Assembly: GCF_002127325.2 (NCBI RefSeq)
Contig: NC_035435.2
Location: 107,522,382 to 107,586,381, forward strand
From: Helianthus annuus
Lineage: Eukaryota; Streptophyta; Magnoliopsida; Asterales; Asteraceae
DNA: 64,000 nucleotides
Reading direction: 5' to 3'
Shown: positions 1 to 12,309 of the stretch, piece by piece
Layout of the letters: each line of letters opens with the position of its first letter
Position numbering within the stretch: position 1 is the first letter of the stretch
Made by a program: the position numbers and the translations under genes
Notes under the pieces: generated by a model
Database searches by the model: none
Told to the model about the DNA's origin: nothing
Seen by the model: only the letters and a program-made list of their open reading frames with translations

Positions 1-333
1 TAACTTGCGCTAAAAGGTTCCCCACATTCAAATAGCAAGCGAAAGGTTTTATATGATCAAGAATCACAATAGTCGAAGGGTAGTGTCACACTAACAGTTC
101 ACATAACAGGGGTTGGTAATATAAGGGCTCATGCTGTTGTGCCAAGTGTGCATTCACGTGTAATGTTATACATAAGTGTACACTAGATATACTATGCATT
201 AGTAAATGAGAAACGAACCTTGCAGTCTGGAGCTGAGTGTCATGGTCGATTTCGGTCCTGTTCGGTTATAGTCTGGTTTTATAAAAACGTTTTAAAACCA
301 AGTTCACTATAACCAGCGGCTCTGATACCAAAC
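1..333 (-). other. 5' leader and PBS of gypsy element B (element leaves the window)
   Basis: Seen: on the minus strand, three bases after the end of the LTR at 334, positions 330-318 read TGGTATCAGAGCC, the primer-binding site complementary to initiator methionine tRNA. Positions 317-1 would be the untranslated leader ahead of gag. I see no reading frame in it. Inference: the body of this minus-strand Ty3/gypsy element lies to the left of the window. Confidence 0.8.
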
Positions 334-2983
334 TGTCACACCCCCAAAATACCACCTAGGGAGTGTCCCTGTTAGGCGTGTGACGTACCAGCACTGAGCC
401 ACTAATCACATTGAACCCATACAAGTTTCTAGATAAAGTTCTCAATTATTAATAAAATACCATCAATATGTTTAAATGAAAACCAATATGTTCAGCGGAA
501 GCAAATAGTAAACCAAGTTAAACTGTTTCAAAACCCAAGTATAGTTTCATGAAATCAATCGCATAAATCCTCCCAGTCGACCCATGACCACTCCAGCTAC
601 TCCAGACAGCAAGTTCCCCAATTCCAAGATACCTAACGACCTGCGAGCATGCAACAAGTGTATCAGACAACGCTGGTGAGTTCATAGTTTTACAAAAACG
701 TTGGTTACCAAGTGTTTAGTTAATCCATTGAATTTAATTCCGAAAGTAATGTTGAAAACATGTTGATAATACCCCAATACAAGACGGCTTCTGATTATTT
801 TGCCCTTTCTCCAATGCTCCTATCAAAGCATTGGTCATGACTAGGTCATTAGTTCAACACCCGTCCTCCCAGGTACGGGGTGAGGTTGCCAAACCTAAGT
901 AGCGCTACTAACTAATACCATGTTACCACCCAGGTAACCAAACAACACGGAGGGACTTTAAAGGTGATAGGAAGAGTATATTATCCAACATTCCCGTTTT
1001 TACCCAAAAGACTTATCCCTTCCCGGGATACCCACTGACTGTCCCAACCACCGGGACGCATGCTCAAGAGATGAACTCACCTTTGGTTTGCTCGGTTAGA
1101 TTAGAGTATGTGTTCACAGTTTGATAACTCCAATCCTAGTATAGTTTCAATGTCAGTCAGTTACTTATACACATAATTCATCTATCTCTATTATGTAATT
1201 ATGTACAAGCATGGCACATATCATTACACAAACTATAATAAGTGTTCGAGCCTTATGTATTTTTCATATTGCATGAACATATATCATACTAACAGTTTAC
1301 AAACCTTAAACATAGAGATTACAAATACAATAATCACATAGCCTGTGGGCCTGCTTGAACTCGGTTGGGTTTGAGCCCAACAGAAACTCATCAGCAGTGG
1401 TGCGGCCCACTGTGCCCAGTTCCCTTTTTTTTTAAACTATACCGACCTGTTATAGCCTATTGCCCCACATCATGTTAAATGATTAATTATTTGCCATCCA
1501 AATTTCATAAACATCACAGCAAAATAAATAATTTCCTAATTAAATTGGTTGACACCCTATTGCTAGTGGGCCGTCTCTACGGCCAATACTTTTCCTTTGG
1601 GCCGCCCAACCTCACCACTAACATTCGCCTTGCCGCCCAAAGTTCACATGCCTTCCTGCCACAACCTTTGACCTAGAAACCTAGGATCCTGCTAACCGCC
1701 AATTTATGCACCATTCATGTTAGCCGACAATTAGATGACATCCCTTGAGATCATTGAACCAACAAAAATATCTCTATTCTATGCACACATATATATTTAT
1801 TTTCCCCTGACAATACACATGCACTAAAGAAAATATTTTATGCACACTGTTCCATAATATCCATTAGTTACGCAACATATGATCATGCATATAAATCAAT
1901 ATCACACACAGGTTATCTAAACATATTATGCATAGCTACCAACACTGTTGTCTGAGTCCATGAATAATAAGGTCTCGGCCCACCAGACCAACCCTTATGG
2001 GCGGCATACACCCCAGATCATATGCAATTTAATTTATGTGCATCTAGTTGAAATATGGCCCTAAATCATGGTATCAATTCCCATTAATTAGCATGGCAGC
2101 CATTCTTTTTTCTTCAACCTTATCCAACCTTATCTAATCAATTTCAATTAATTAGTTGCACATGGTTGATTAGATGGAGACTATAAACACCCTCACATGG
2201 CCGTCAATTACATCAACACAATTTTCAATATTCGGCCATCACATGCAATATATATTATTAAGTAAACATCATCACAACTCATTCATACATATACGCTGGA
2301 CTTGCATCACCTCCTATTTATTAACACATACTCATGCAATCGAACATATAATCACATACCCTAACACACATATTACCACATATGCGCATAATTCATGTCA
2401 ACCTCAAGAACAACAAGCAGGTTGACAATAAAATTACTAACCGAAGTCAAGAACGCAGATTGAAAGGCCTCGATGAAGGGGGTCTCCTGGTGCCGTGCGT
2501 AGACTATGGAGACTAATAGGGTTTTTGTTTTTGATTTAGTGTTTATGATAAACAATCACAATTATCATGCAATAACTATTAAACTTTGAGGCGGAAACGG
2601 TTTCCTGTTTGGCCGACATGGGCTCCAGCCCACTCACTTGGGCTGCCATATCACTTAGCAAACATTAGTAAGGTTTGTGATGGCTTGGGCTTGTGAATAT
2701 GTGTGTGTTAATCAGGTTCGCGGCCCAAATGTATTATATTTGATTATCATACTAATAAGTGTGCAAGTTCGGGTTTTGTATGCGGGAGTGTTAAACGAGT
2801 TTGCAGCCCAATCGAGTTGGTTCTTTAAATTAATTGAACAACACACAACAACATTTAACGGTTTCTTCTATGCATACACACCTAATCCTTAATAGTGCGC
2901 GATAAGTAAATAAACACGGAGACACACGCTAAAGGTTCGTGGAATTTTGAGTAGTGCCAACCTTAATTATTCGGATTGTCACA
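334..2983 (-). repeat. 5' LTR of gypsy element B (about 2.65 kb)
   Basis: The left end reads TGTCACACCCCC and abuts the PBS. The right end reads GGATTGTCACA, which on the minus strand is a TGTGACAATCC LTR start, the same style as the TGTGACAACCG start of element G2. The next five bases, AGCTG (2984-2988), are the expected target duplication; the partner copy lies outside the window. There is no coding sequence inside; short frames such as 1479-1676 are chance. The sequence right of 2983 matches a different LTR family in the opposite orientation, which fixes this border. Confidence 0.75.
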
Positions 2984-3552
2984 AGCTGCATATGTAAAAA
3001 CTGGTAGTCCACTAAAAGGAATCAACCTTGTGGGTATTATACCTGTGGCGTGTCAGTTAATCTAGACCGCCCCTACAAACCGGCCCTGATGGACGACAAA
3101 TGAGTAAAACTGTATATAAGATTATTTTTAAATAATTGTCCCAAGTTATAAAAGATATTTTTGCCTAAGTGCATTCAAATTAATTTTCAAACTCTTTTCA
3201 AAATGAGTCAGTTAAGTTGTATTTACCAGTGTAAACTGACATATTTTCCAAATAGGCTAAGTGCAGGTACTATACGTAATAGGCTGGCTACTCCAGGCAT
3301 CAATAATCAAGTCTCGCAAGCTCTAGATGTCAAAGTCTGTTGAACAGTTTTCCTTTTTATTTGATCCGCCTGTGGATCTGTTTCAACTATTTTGTGATAC
3401 TTAATATTACAATTTATTCAGTTGAAATAAATATATCTTTTGCTTCCACTGTGCATTTATAATTTGTGTTGTTTGACTATGATGATATCAACTACGTCAC
3501 GATACTCCCCACCAGGCCCACCGGTAATACGTGGAAATATCGGGGTGTGACA
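2984..3552 (+). repeat. 3' end of an LTR of family A, split by element B
   Basis: This stretch is closely similar by eye to 33845-34430, the end of the solo LTR in Tat1 gag. Both pass through ATGTAAAAACTGG and a block rich in CCGGCCCTGA, and both end ...GGAAATATCGGGGTGTGACA. It is the U5-side end of a plus-sense LTR. Its other end must lie left of element B, outside the window. It interrupts a copia RNase H frame, and GCAGG (3553-3557) would be the target duplication. Confidence 0.7.
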
Positions 3553-4112
3553 GCAGGACACAAGACTTATGTCTTTTCTATCAGAATGATCAAAAGTCCC
3601 AGCTTGTTGGGTATGCTGATGCCGGCTATCTATCAGATCCTCATAAAGCAAAATCTCAGACAGGTTATGTATTCACATATGGCGGCACAACAATTTCTTG
3701 GAAGTCAACTAAGCAAACACTTACAACAACATCATCAAATCATGCTGAATTGATAGCACTATATGATGCTGGTCGAGAATGTGTGTGGTTGAGATCAATG
3801 ATTAATCACATACAAGAAGCATGCGGATTAGAACAGATCAAGAAGGAGCCGACAATTATTTATGAAGACAATGCTGCTTGCATAGCTCAGATCAGAGAAG
3901 GTTACATCAAGGGTGATCGAACAAAGCACATCTCACCAAAGTTCTTCTCAACATATGACTTGCAGTAAGAAGGGGAAATCGATGTTCGTCAGATCAAGTC
4001 AAGTGAAAATCTAGCAGACCTGTTCACAAAATCTTTACCTAGAAGCAGTTTCGAGCAGTTATCATAAAAGATCGGTTTTCGTAGATTGAAAGATGTTTGT
4101 TGAATTCAGGGG
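3553..4112 (+). pseudogene. Ty1/copia RNase H remnant (3' end of pol)
   Basis: The frame entering from 3553 encodes the C-terminal RNase H of a copia polyprotein, which degrades RNA in the RNA:DNA hybrid during reverse transcription. Landmarks are VGYADAGYLSD, TGYVFTYGGT, ISWKSTKQ, SSNHAE, ECVWLRSM and EDNAACI, then the family's usual tail (TKHISPKFF, SSENLADLFTKSLP). A TAA at 3967-3969 interrupts the frame before that tail and another stop follows SFEQLS, so the copy is dead. Everything upstream in pol is cut off by the LTR insertion at 3552. A purine-rich tract and a 141-bp LTR follow downstream. Confidence 0.9.
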
Positions 4113-4305
4113 GAGAATTATACACGCTGTACTCTTTTCCCTTAACTAAGTTTTGTCCCACTGGGTTTTCTTAGTAAGGTTTTTAAGAGGCAGCATAGAT
4201 GATCCAGTAGTATCAGTTTATTTATTCAGGTCCTGAAGTACCTATTTAACATCATCCTGAAGTATGTCGTTAAACTGTGTATAATTCTAAATGTCTGAGG
4301 GGGAG
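4113..4305 (+). other. copia 3' untranslated region and polypurine tract
   Basis: This is non-coding sequence between the end of pol and the 3' LTR. It ends in the polypurine tract GAGGGGGAG (about 4297-4305), immediately before the LTR start TGTTATAAACC, which is the usual priming site for plus-strand DNA in copia elements. A second purine run, AGGGGGAGAA, lies near 4110. Confidence 0.7.
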
Positions 4306-4446
4306 TGTTATAAACCAGACATTTTAGGCCCAACCCATTACTTATGGGCTTTAGGGTTTATAGTTTTGATTATCTATATATTGTAATGTTGAATAGAATG
4401 AAAGATGTGAATTCAGTTTATCTCTATTTCACTTTGGTTTTTATCA
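4306..4446 (+). repeat. copia 3' LTR (141 bp)
   Basis: It starts TGTTATAAACC right after the polypurine tract and ends ...TTTTTATCA, giving TG...CA ends. A TATA-like CTATATATTG lies in the middle. Short LTRs of this size are normal for some copia lineages. The 5' LTR and most of the body are not in the window. Confidence 0.7.
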
Positions 4447-4480
4447 GAAACTAATTTATTTTAATAATTAGTTTACTATG

Positions 4481-4850
4481 GTGTGTTTTTGTATGGGGTA
4501 TGAGGCGGGGTTGGGGCGTGGGTTGGAGAGAAACGCCCAAGTCACCACCCGGGTGGGCTTGGGTTTGGGCGTGGCCTCTTGGGCGGGAGTTTAAGGCCGG
4601 GTGTGGGGCATGCTAGCGATCCTATGTGGCCGGCTCTTATTGGCTTGTTGGCTAGGGCATAGCGGACCATTTAAATTTTAAAATATAACTGTTGGCCATG
4701 CCACGTCGGGCTAGCCACGCCCCGCCATACTCCACGGACATGTCACTTGGCAGCGCGGGGGTGGGGGGGGGGGGTTTCGAACTCCACGTGTTAACCCATG
4801 CCCCAAACCCCCCGCCCCACCATACCCCACGGTCTGAACCCCCCTGACTC
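4481..4850. mobile_element. GC-rich inverted-repeat MITE-like element
   Basis: The left arm (about 4492-4521, TATGGGGTATG then GGCGGGG and TTGGGGCGTGGG) is an imperfect reverse complement of the right arm (about 4794-4830, with CATGCCCC, CCCGCCCCACC and ATACCCCA). The core has further CCACGCCCCGCC-type segments and a G run near 4757-4770. No coding capacity. The superfamily is not assigned; imperfect direct repeats flank it (ACTATGGTGTGTTT and ATTATGGCGTGTTT). Confidence 0.45.
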
Positions 4851-5015
4851 CCACCATGTATTTACCCATTGTTTATTATGGCGTGTTTCTTAACAAGGCG
4901 ATTGTTTGTTTAAATTATGCAAAGTGTGGGTGTGATAATTTAATTATGAGTAGAGTAGGCGTAGAGTATTATGTATGTGCGTTTGTCGGTAAAAAAAACA
5001 GAAGATTATAGAAGC

Positions 5016-5395
5016 CGAATTATTTGGCGCTCAAGCCATATGCGTTTGTAAGAGAAAATAAATCATTTATTTATCACTTAAACATAACACTAAATAGTTC
5101 GTACAATTTAAAACTCAAACTTGAGTCGTATGAATTCGACACTCACACGAGTCATATGAGTTTGTTAGTGGTCAAACGTGAGTCGTATGAATTTGATGCT
5201 CACACGAGTCATACGAGTTTATCAACAATACAATCAGTCATTTCTTTGTTTGATTTTCTTTTAAGTCATGTGCGTTTGTCATATGAGCTTGTAAATTTGA
5301 TTTTCTTTTAAGTCATGTGAGTTTGTAAATAGTCAAATCAAGTCATTTCTTTGTTTGATTTTCTTTTAAGTCAAAAGAGACAAATATGAGCGGTA
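5016..5395. repeat. Degenerate tandem repeats
   Basis: Between about 5120 and 5225 a unit of roughly 57 bp occurs twice, containing GAGTCGTATGAATT and CACACGAGTCATA. Between about 5240 and 5380 TTTGATTTTCTTTTAAGTCA recurs three times with AGTCATGTG-type variants between. The 95-codon frame at 5024-5311 is produced by these repeats and is not a gene. Confidence 0.6.
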
Positions 5396-6159
5396 TGATT
5401 TGGCGCTCACATACCATATTATCATCTAGGGGTGTGCATGGGTTGGTTTGGGTAGGTTTTGGCCTAAAACCATAACCATAACCATAACCGTGAGTCAGTT
5501 TATAGATAACCATAACCATAACCAATCGGTTATGATGGTTTTCGTTAATTGATTTTGATGGTTATAGCGGGTCGGTTATGGGTGGTTAACTGTAAATTTA
5601 GGCCTACCTAAAAATAGCTCATTTTTTTAACAAGGAATAAATTGTCATGACATATTTCTATATATAGTATAGTACACAGTAAGTACGTATAATCTATAAT
5701 ATTAATCCCGACTATTACCAAATATTCAAACAAAGTGATAAGATATATCTATAAGTTCAAATAAACATTCGACCAAAACGATAAGAAATAACCCATAAAT
5801 ACTAAAAACATTCAACCAAAAACATTAAATATTTAAAAAATGGTGAAAAGTCCTAAATCCAACAAAGATTTTACTACATGTCGGTTCGGTTCAGTTTTGA
5901 AACCATTGATAACCATATCCGACCCACTACTTTCGGTTTTCAAAAAAACAATTAACCGACCCATTGGTTTTTGATATTGAAGACTCAAAAATCAGTTGAT
6001 CCGAGCTGGTAAGAGTAAAGCTTCAGATGATCTTGACGAAAACCTGCAAGATCACAAGGAAGAAAGCACACCGTTAGCCTCGTCATAGGGAGGGGGGCCT
6101 CTATGTGACCAAGCTCGGGCGTGGGAATAAGTATTTGTGAGGAGAAGTAAGTCAGGGAG

Positions 6160-9100
6160 TGTCACACCCTGACTTTTGCGGAAGCGTGGGTTATTGGTGT
6201 GACTTCTTAATACCATTGCATATGATCATAACAACACTATATGATAAAAATCAGTAGATGTACGTCCATTAATTTAAGTTTAAAAGTAGTACAACATAAT
6301 TGTCTGAAATGACGAGACCAAATTCAAGTTACAAACCATAACATGTTTTAAGGAGTTCAAAAAGACTCAACAAAAGACTTTAAAACAACCCCGAGTTTAG
6401 GACCACGTATCTCGTCCAGGATTAAGATACGCCTCCTAAGCCCTAATGACTTGGATGACATCTTTATTCACAATGCAGCTTAAAAACTCCAACGCCCGCC
6501 AGATCCATTTACTAATTCCCTGAAATACATGTAGTTTGAAAAATCAACAAAAGTTGAGCGAGTTCATGTGTAAATGAGTATGTATAAACCTTTGTAAAAA
6601 TGTCTGTATGTATGAAAATCCCTGGTATGTAGCAATAAGGAAAAACCATCATTGGGTTGCAAAGCCAATGATAAGTGTGAAGTGATGCAGGAAGACTCAA
6701 CCCTGGCGGATTTGTGCGTCGGGCACTTAGTCAACTCATGGTCCACTCAGCGGACTCAGGAGTGGGGCTCGCTACACCCAAATAGATCTATCACTAATGT
6801 CCCTCGGTCCTACAACGAGGATTAATGGCCTTAAGTGTCATGCCCACCACTCACATGTTCGTGTAATAAAAACCCTCCTTAAGCTAACCATACCATGTAA
6901 ATAAATGTCTGTAATGTCTGTAAATGTCTGTACCATGTATTTCACCCCCGAGGTGTAAAACTGAAAATAGTTAAGAGGAAAGGGGGACATGAACTCACAG
7001 TATTGCGTCTTCGGTACTTGTAACCCAAATCTCCTCAGCAAACACAACTACCTACAATGGTCTAACGTCTATTAGACGAACGGGTCGTGCCTTGTCTTAG
7101 TATTTATGTTTTTGAGTTACGTTTCTTATATTATTTCGAGTGATAATTATTTGTCAAATTAATTTGTATTTCAACTTAATCATATGTCGTGTTGGAATAT
7201 TTGTTCGTTCCATATTCTAGTATCAATACTTCTAAAGTATCTTATATACGCGTTTCCTTCCCAAGGATGGGATGCCGGAAATATATATTTAACCATATTC
7301 ATGTATGAAACCAACCTCCGATAATTCGTATTTTGTGATAAATATTATGACGAGTTTTATCCTTGAAAAAACTTAGTCGAAAATATACTAGTAAGCTCTT
7401 GTCTAGAAAATATTTACTAAGTGTTAGGATTTTCGGAAAATTTCGCCATAGTCTCCTTTGTAAATAGGGGTGTCCATGCTTAAATAGCATATCATTTTCT
7501 TTTACATATATTCAATAGTTCATTTTTCAATAACCAAACCGACATATCGACAAACGAAACGTCACATACTTTATTTCAGCTTCATTACTCAAAACCGGAC
7601 TGTTTTCGAGGATTTTTATAAAATAGTTAACGTTTTCTAAAAATTACCAAATTTTTACAGAATGTCACATATGTTCCAAATTTTACTGTGTAAAAATATC
7701 AAAGTCCAGTTCGTTACCCATATTTTATAGAAAATCATTTTCCCGACTGCAATCAGATTTGTTACTTTCTGATTGCAGTTTACGGAAATATTCACTAAAA
7801 ATTAACCGTAAGTCCGTTTGACGAAATTCCAGTTGGAGGGTCGTCCTGACAATGGTGTCCATCTACTGTAAAAATTTCATGAGTCGGTTTTACTCAGGTT
7901 TCAGGTTATGACTTCGAAAACAACACACTTTTTCTGCAGTAAAAATGCAGCTTGAGCTGCTGTCCAAAAATAGTCTTTTAAAAATAGTAAACGGTCTTGA
8001 AAAATTATGATTCCAGTGCCATTTGTTTAGTTATTCCAAAATACTCATTTTAGGCTTCAGAAAATCCGTTTTTCGATTTAAAATGATCCCGTTACAGCCT
8101 GTTGAAGTTGGCTGGAAATCCAACTCAGCAAGCTGTTTACATTGTAGAAGTGACTAAAAGTGCATAAACGAAGATCCTAACCATGGTTTATTGATGAACA
8201 AATGTTAAAACTTCAATCATGCTTTAACCAACCCTAAACCATTCAGATTTCAACCTCACACAACCTTTTTATATGTGGTTTTTAGGCAGAAACTTAGGTT
8301 CATATTTTAGTGTTTAAACTTTTGTATGTGATGAACATTCAACAAATCGTAACAAGAATCAAGGTGGATCAAGAGTATGAAGGGACTTACTACTAGCACA
8401 AGGCTAGGGTTGTAATCTTAGGATGAGATGATGGTGAAAAGTTGGTGACAAAGCTTGAATCAAACTTCCTTGAACACCTTCAACCTAGCACTTCTATGGA
8501 TGAACTTCACAACTTGAAAGAGAGCTTTTAGTGGAAGAAATGGAGATGGTGAAGTATGGTGGTGATGGAATCGGTTATGGAGAGAGGGGGGGGGGTGTGA
8601 ACCGAAATTAAGAGAGAGGAGGGAGGAGATTGGTTGAAATCTTTGTGATGATGGAAAATCCTTGGAAACTTGCACCCTCAAGCCCTAATATCATCATTGC
8701 CTATCTAATGGCCAATAAGAGTGAAGGTGGTAATATCAAATATCTAAACTAAATATTCTCATTAATTATGGCAGAAAAATCGGTTGGGGGGGGGTAAAGT
8801 GTAAATTTTTGGTAACTATTAGGTAATAAGTTAGAAGGTTAAGGGTATTTCCAAGTATAGTGTGTGTATGTCATGTTTACATGGTGCATGGGGATTTTTG
8901 TGACCATAATTTATTTAAAATGATGAAATAATATTTGTAACAATATTTTCATGTCTCGGGTAATGTCTGGTTGTTCGGTTTCGCATCGTTCCGTTAAAGC
9001 GTTTAATTGTCCCGTAAAGCGTCTTTTGTGCATCTTTTTGTAACGAAATTAATTCCAACACTTAGGGAGGTGTCCAGGACCATTTAGTCAATACTCTGTA

Positions 9101-9521
9101 TAATATGAGTGTGTTTAAAAGCTGAATTGTTACTGAAAATGCGGAATTCTGTAATTAAATTGCGTTTTAGGCACTTTCCGGCACTCAAACTATCACCTAG
9201 TGACATAGTCTTATGGTCCTCGCTTCCCTACACTCCATACTGGTGTAGTGTTTTATCCCTGGCCCATACTGGCCTAAAAAATAGTGTCTGTCTAAGTGCC
9301 GGCATTGTCAGCATGTGTCTGAGTTATTCGCTCACTGTACTAACTGTGCTTTGTGCATCAGGTTTGTCACTAAGAGTCTGTATGTAAAGTGATGCACATG
9401 TATGTATGTAACATAAATCAGTAAGCAGTTTAAAATGTCAGTTGTAATCAAGCACAATCATTAAGCTCATAATTAAAATTAATTAATTGTACGGATGCAT
9501 GCAAAATTGACGGTTGTCACA
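6160..9521 (-). repeat. G2 3' LTR
   Basis: The LTR edges are TGTCACACCCTGAC and GACGGTTGTCACA. It is almost the same as 15847-19217. It follows the polypurine tract on the sense (minus) strand. A candidate TATA box on the minus strand is CATATAAAAAGG near 8277-8266. The short frames in it (for example 6512-6700 and 9109-9387) recur in both LTR copies only because the LTR is duplicated; they show no recognisable protein. Confidence 0.9.
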
Positions 9522-11482
9522 TTCTCCCCCCGTTAAGAAAATTGCGTCCTCGAAATTTGTACTACCTTAACTCCTTAGGGTTTCATTATGTATGTATGCA
9601 TATGAATAGCACCGAGGTAGATAATCACCAAATCGAATCAAACCCTATTCACATCAAGTGAGTCCAAGAATATATATAATATCACGAATTAAAAGGTTTG
9701 TGCTTTTAGCATTTGGTGTCGAAGGTACAAGACGTATCGACGCATAGTCTAGTGTAATCCAGTTAACAGGGGTTCCACAAAAGAGGAGTTTTGTCCGATA
9801 GGATTCTCAAATGATTGGTCATAGTATGCAAATTTTCACAAACCATAGCATCCGCTATATGAACTCAAAATCAACAACTTGGAGATGAAAATGACCTGTC
9901 AACTTTGGAATGAGTAAATGATAAGGATTTGTGTGTTGACACTCTCGAATTGTGAATATACACTGAATGAAATACAAGTGAATCTGGTGTATCATTGTCT
10001 TGATTCGTAGTTGCATCAGGAATTTTTAAATGACTTAGTTTAAACAAAAGTATATGTAGTTTTGTGTAAACGATCGACCATGATTAGCACAAGCTGCAAA
10101 TTTGCAATGACACCACAAGGTGTTGAAATGACGAGAAATAATAATGGTGACTGAACAAGTTCACCGTGTCCGAAATCAAATGAAAGTGTACTGAGACAAC
10201 CTGAAGATTTGATTTACACAATGTCGTAAAGTTTCCAGTTGAACAAAGAATATCAAAGAGCCACTGTTTTTGATCGAAGGTGAAAAAGTATTAAGTACCA
10301 CAAGGTATTCGATTAGTCAATGAAAGTATCGTCAGGAGGTACATTGGGCTTATGAAATGAATCTATGTACCATTGCCTTAACACACAACTGTGTTGAGAC
10401 TGCTTTAATCATGGTAAACAAAACGGATTTAGTGCAAGTCAATAAATAATCAAATCCGTGTATGAGGTGCGTAAAGAACTTAGCGCAAGCTTCAATTCTG
10501 TGAAAGTATCACCGCAAGGTATCGAAATCAACAAATGATTTAGTGGAGTCGTAGGCCAATCGAGTCCACTATGTCTCGAAACAAAAGAACCTTTGCAAGG
10601 ATATTTGAATGTGATGTTCCCAATACATCACATGGCGTCTCAAATCAAAACATGTGAAATGGATAAGTTCAAGCAATTGAACTTATTTTCAGCATAACCC
10701 GACAATAAACGTATGTACCAATAAGGGAAATCTCAGCATGGTTACAAAAATAAACCATGAATGTATCTTGAAACAAAAGAAGTTTTCGAGAAAGTGTGTT
10801 GACTTGATAGCAAAAGAGTCAACCTTTACAATAATGTAGGCCATTCGAATCACAAACCAGTAGTTAGATTTAGCAACATAATATTCGAATTTCAATGAAG
10901 CGTTCGAAATGAAACCGTATGCGTAGCAGATGGTGCACGCGTAATATGTGAGTTTCCGGGTGATGAAACAATGAGTATGAGGTAATGACCATGTATCGAA
11001 GCAAATGTGTGTTCGCTCTTAGCGAAGAAAATCAAAGCAATGCAACTACTTTAAGGGGAGTAGAGATGCAAACATCTACTCGGCTAGAAGCAAAAGTGAA
11101 GATTTTAACGAAAGAATTTCAAGTACTTTCTGTTCTGTTAACTGAAATGGCATATATGTCAGGTTAATAGTGTTCAATTGAGTTAACAGATATGGTGTTT
11201 AAGTAACAACCTTTACAAGTTTGGACCTCGGTTCCCAAGGGTCCTAAGCATATGTTTTCTAGATCCTCAAGGTTTCGTATTCTGTGTAACTCGGTTTTGT
11301 GCATTGTGTAGGAAACACCATATTTGTGTACGTTTAAAAACAAGTTATTGTCCCACAATTTCCCCCGGTATGCTTTCTTCCTGAATTCATCACTAACGAC
11401 ACTCGATCATCAATCAGTCGTGTAATAGTAGTTGGATCCTCACAGTTAGTTAAGTAAGAAATTTGTTAATTCTCAGCAAGAG
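9522..11482 (-). other. G2 3' non-coding region and polypurine tract
   Basis: On the sense strand this runs from the broken RT to the 3' LTR and ends in the polypurine tract TTAACGGGGGGAGAA (9536-9522). About 1.9 kb holds no recognisable protein. Loosely repeated phrases ending in CAAGGTAT / CAAGGTGTT followed by a GAAAT-like word recur between about 10090 and 10660, which suggests an old degenerate tandem array. The frames 10689-10895 and 10985-11167 look like chance. Confidence 0.7.
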
Positions 11483-12309
11483 TTACTGACTCTTGTGGGT
11501 TAGTTCGTTCGGCTCTTGATAGTCGATGCCTATTTGAAAATTACGTCCTCCTTTTTCATGAGCAGAAATCTGGGTTACCCGAAAGGGAATTTTTGGTCTG
11601 TTATCTTCCTTCTCCATCAACTTCTGAGGTCGCACTGCCAATTCTTGCATCTCCGGGGTGTAAGTCGCTAAAGTGCATCGACTACAGGCGCAACGCCTGG
11701 AATCAAATCGATGCGGAGATTCGTCTTGTCGTTGAGGGGATAATTCTGGCAAGTCTTCAGGGTAGACTTCAGGATATTTCCTTATCACAGGAATATCTTC
11801 GAGTTTTGGTCCTTCGGCTCCCTTCTCCCCGACATGAGCCAAGAAAACAACACATCCTTTACGCAATAACTTTTGGGCCTCCCCGCAATTAGTAATTTGT
11901 AGGGGCGTATCCTGCTTCATGAGCCACGGTCGTTTCTTCGTTTGCCATTGTGATGCGGTTATCAATCTCCGCTCGAACACTCGGCAGTTGATCCATTCCA
12001 ATTACCTTGTTGAAGCTTTCCAACTCAACTGGCAGTAGATCATGCATAAATTCACGCTCTCCGGGTTCTATCTTGCCGTTTCTAGTCACTGCGTTGGCTT
12101 CCACTAGCTGCACCTAGCTAGTCCCATCGAGTGCAAGTTATCTGACTTACGTGCTACTATATCAAGTACACTCTCGAACTCTAGAGATGCGAAACCGAAA
12201 ATTTACAATAGTATTTGGCAACACAGATGCATAATGTTGAGTGATATGGGACGTACCGATCTTCACGCTTGAATTTCTGGCGTGCCACCCTAGCTCCGGT
12301 GTTGAGCTT
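11483..12309 (-). pseudogene. G2 protease and N-terminal RT remnant
   Basis: Fragments in shifting frames follow gag. Positions 12113-11889 keep the end of the aspartic protease (LLPVELESF, VIGMDQL, where the family has a tryptophan after GMD). Positions 12001-11483 keep the linker (NCGEAQKLLRKGC, VIRKYPEVYPEDLPEL) and the start of RT (PEMQELA, IDYQEPNELT), then stop. The protease active-site DSG is not visible. RT motifs after IDYQE, including the catalytic YxDD, are absent, as are RNase H and integrase. These genes normally cut the polyprotein and copy RNA to DNA; here they are dead. Confidence 0.85.

Noticed and set aside
334..3552. A single 3.2-kb LTR
   Set aside because: The right part matches an opposite-sense LTR end, and an LTR border with TTGTCACA lies at 2983.
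5465..5525. Telomere-like repeats (ACCATAACCATAACC)
   Set aside because: The unit is CCATAA, not the plant telomere unit CCCTAAA; it belongs to the hAT-like MITE.
6512..7490. Small proteins conserved in two places (also at 16211-17189)
   Set aside because: The conservation is only the duplication of the G2 LTR; no codon bias or domain.
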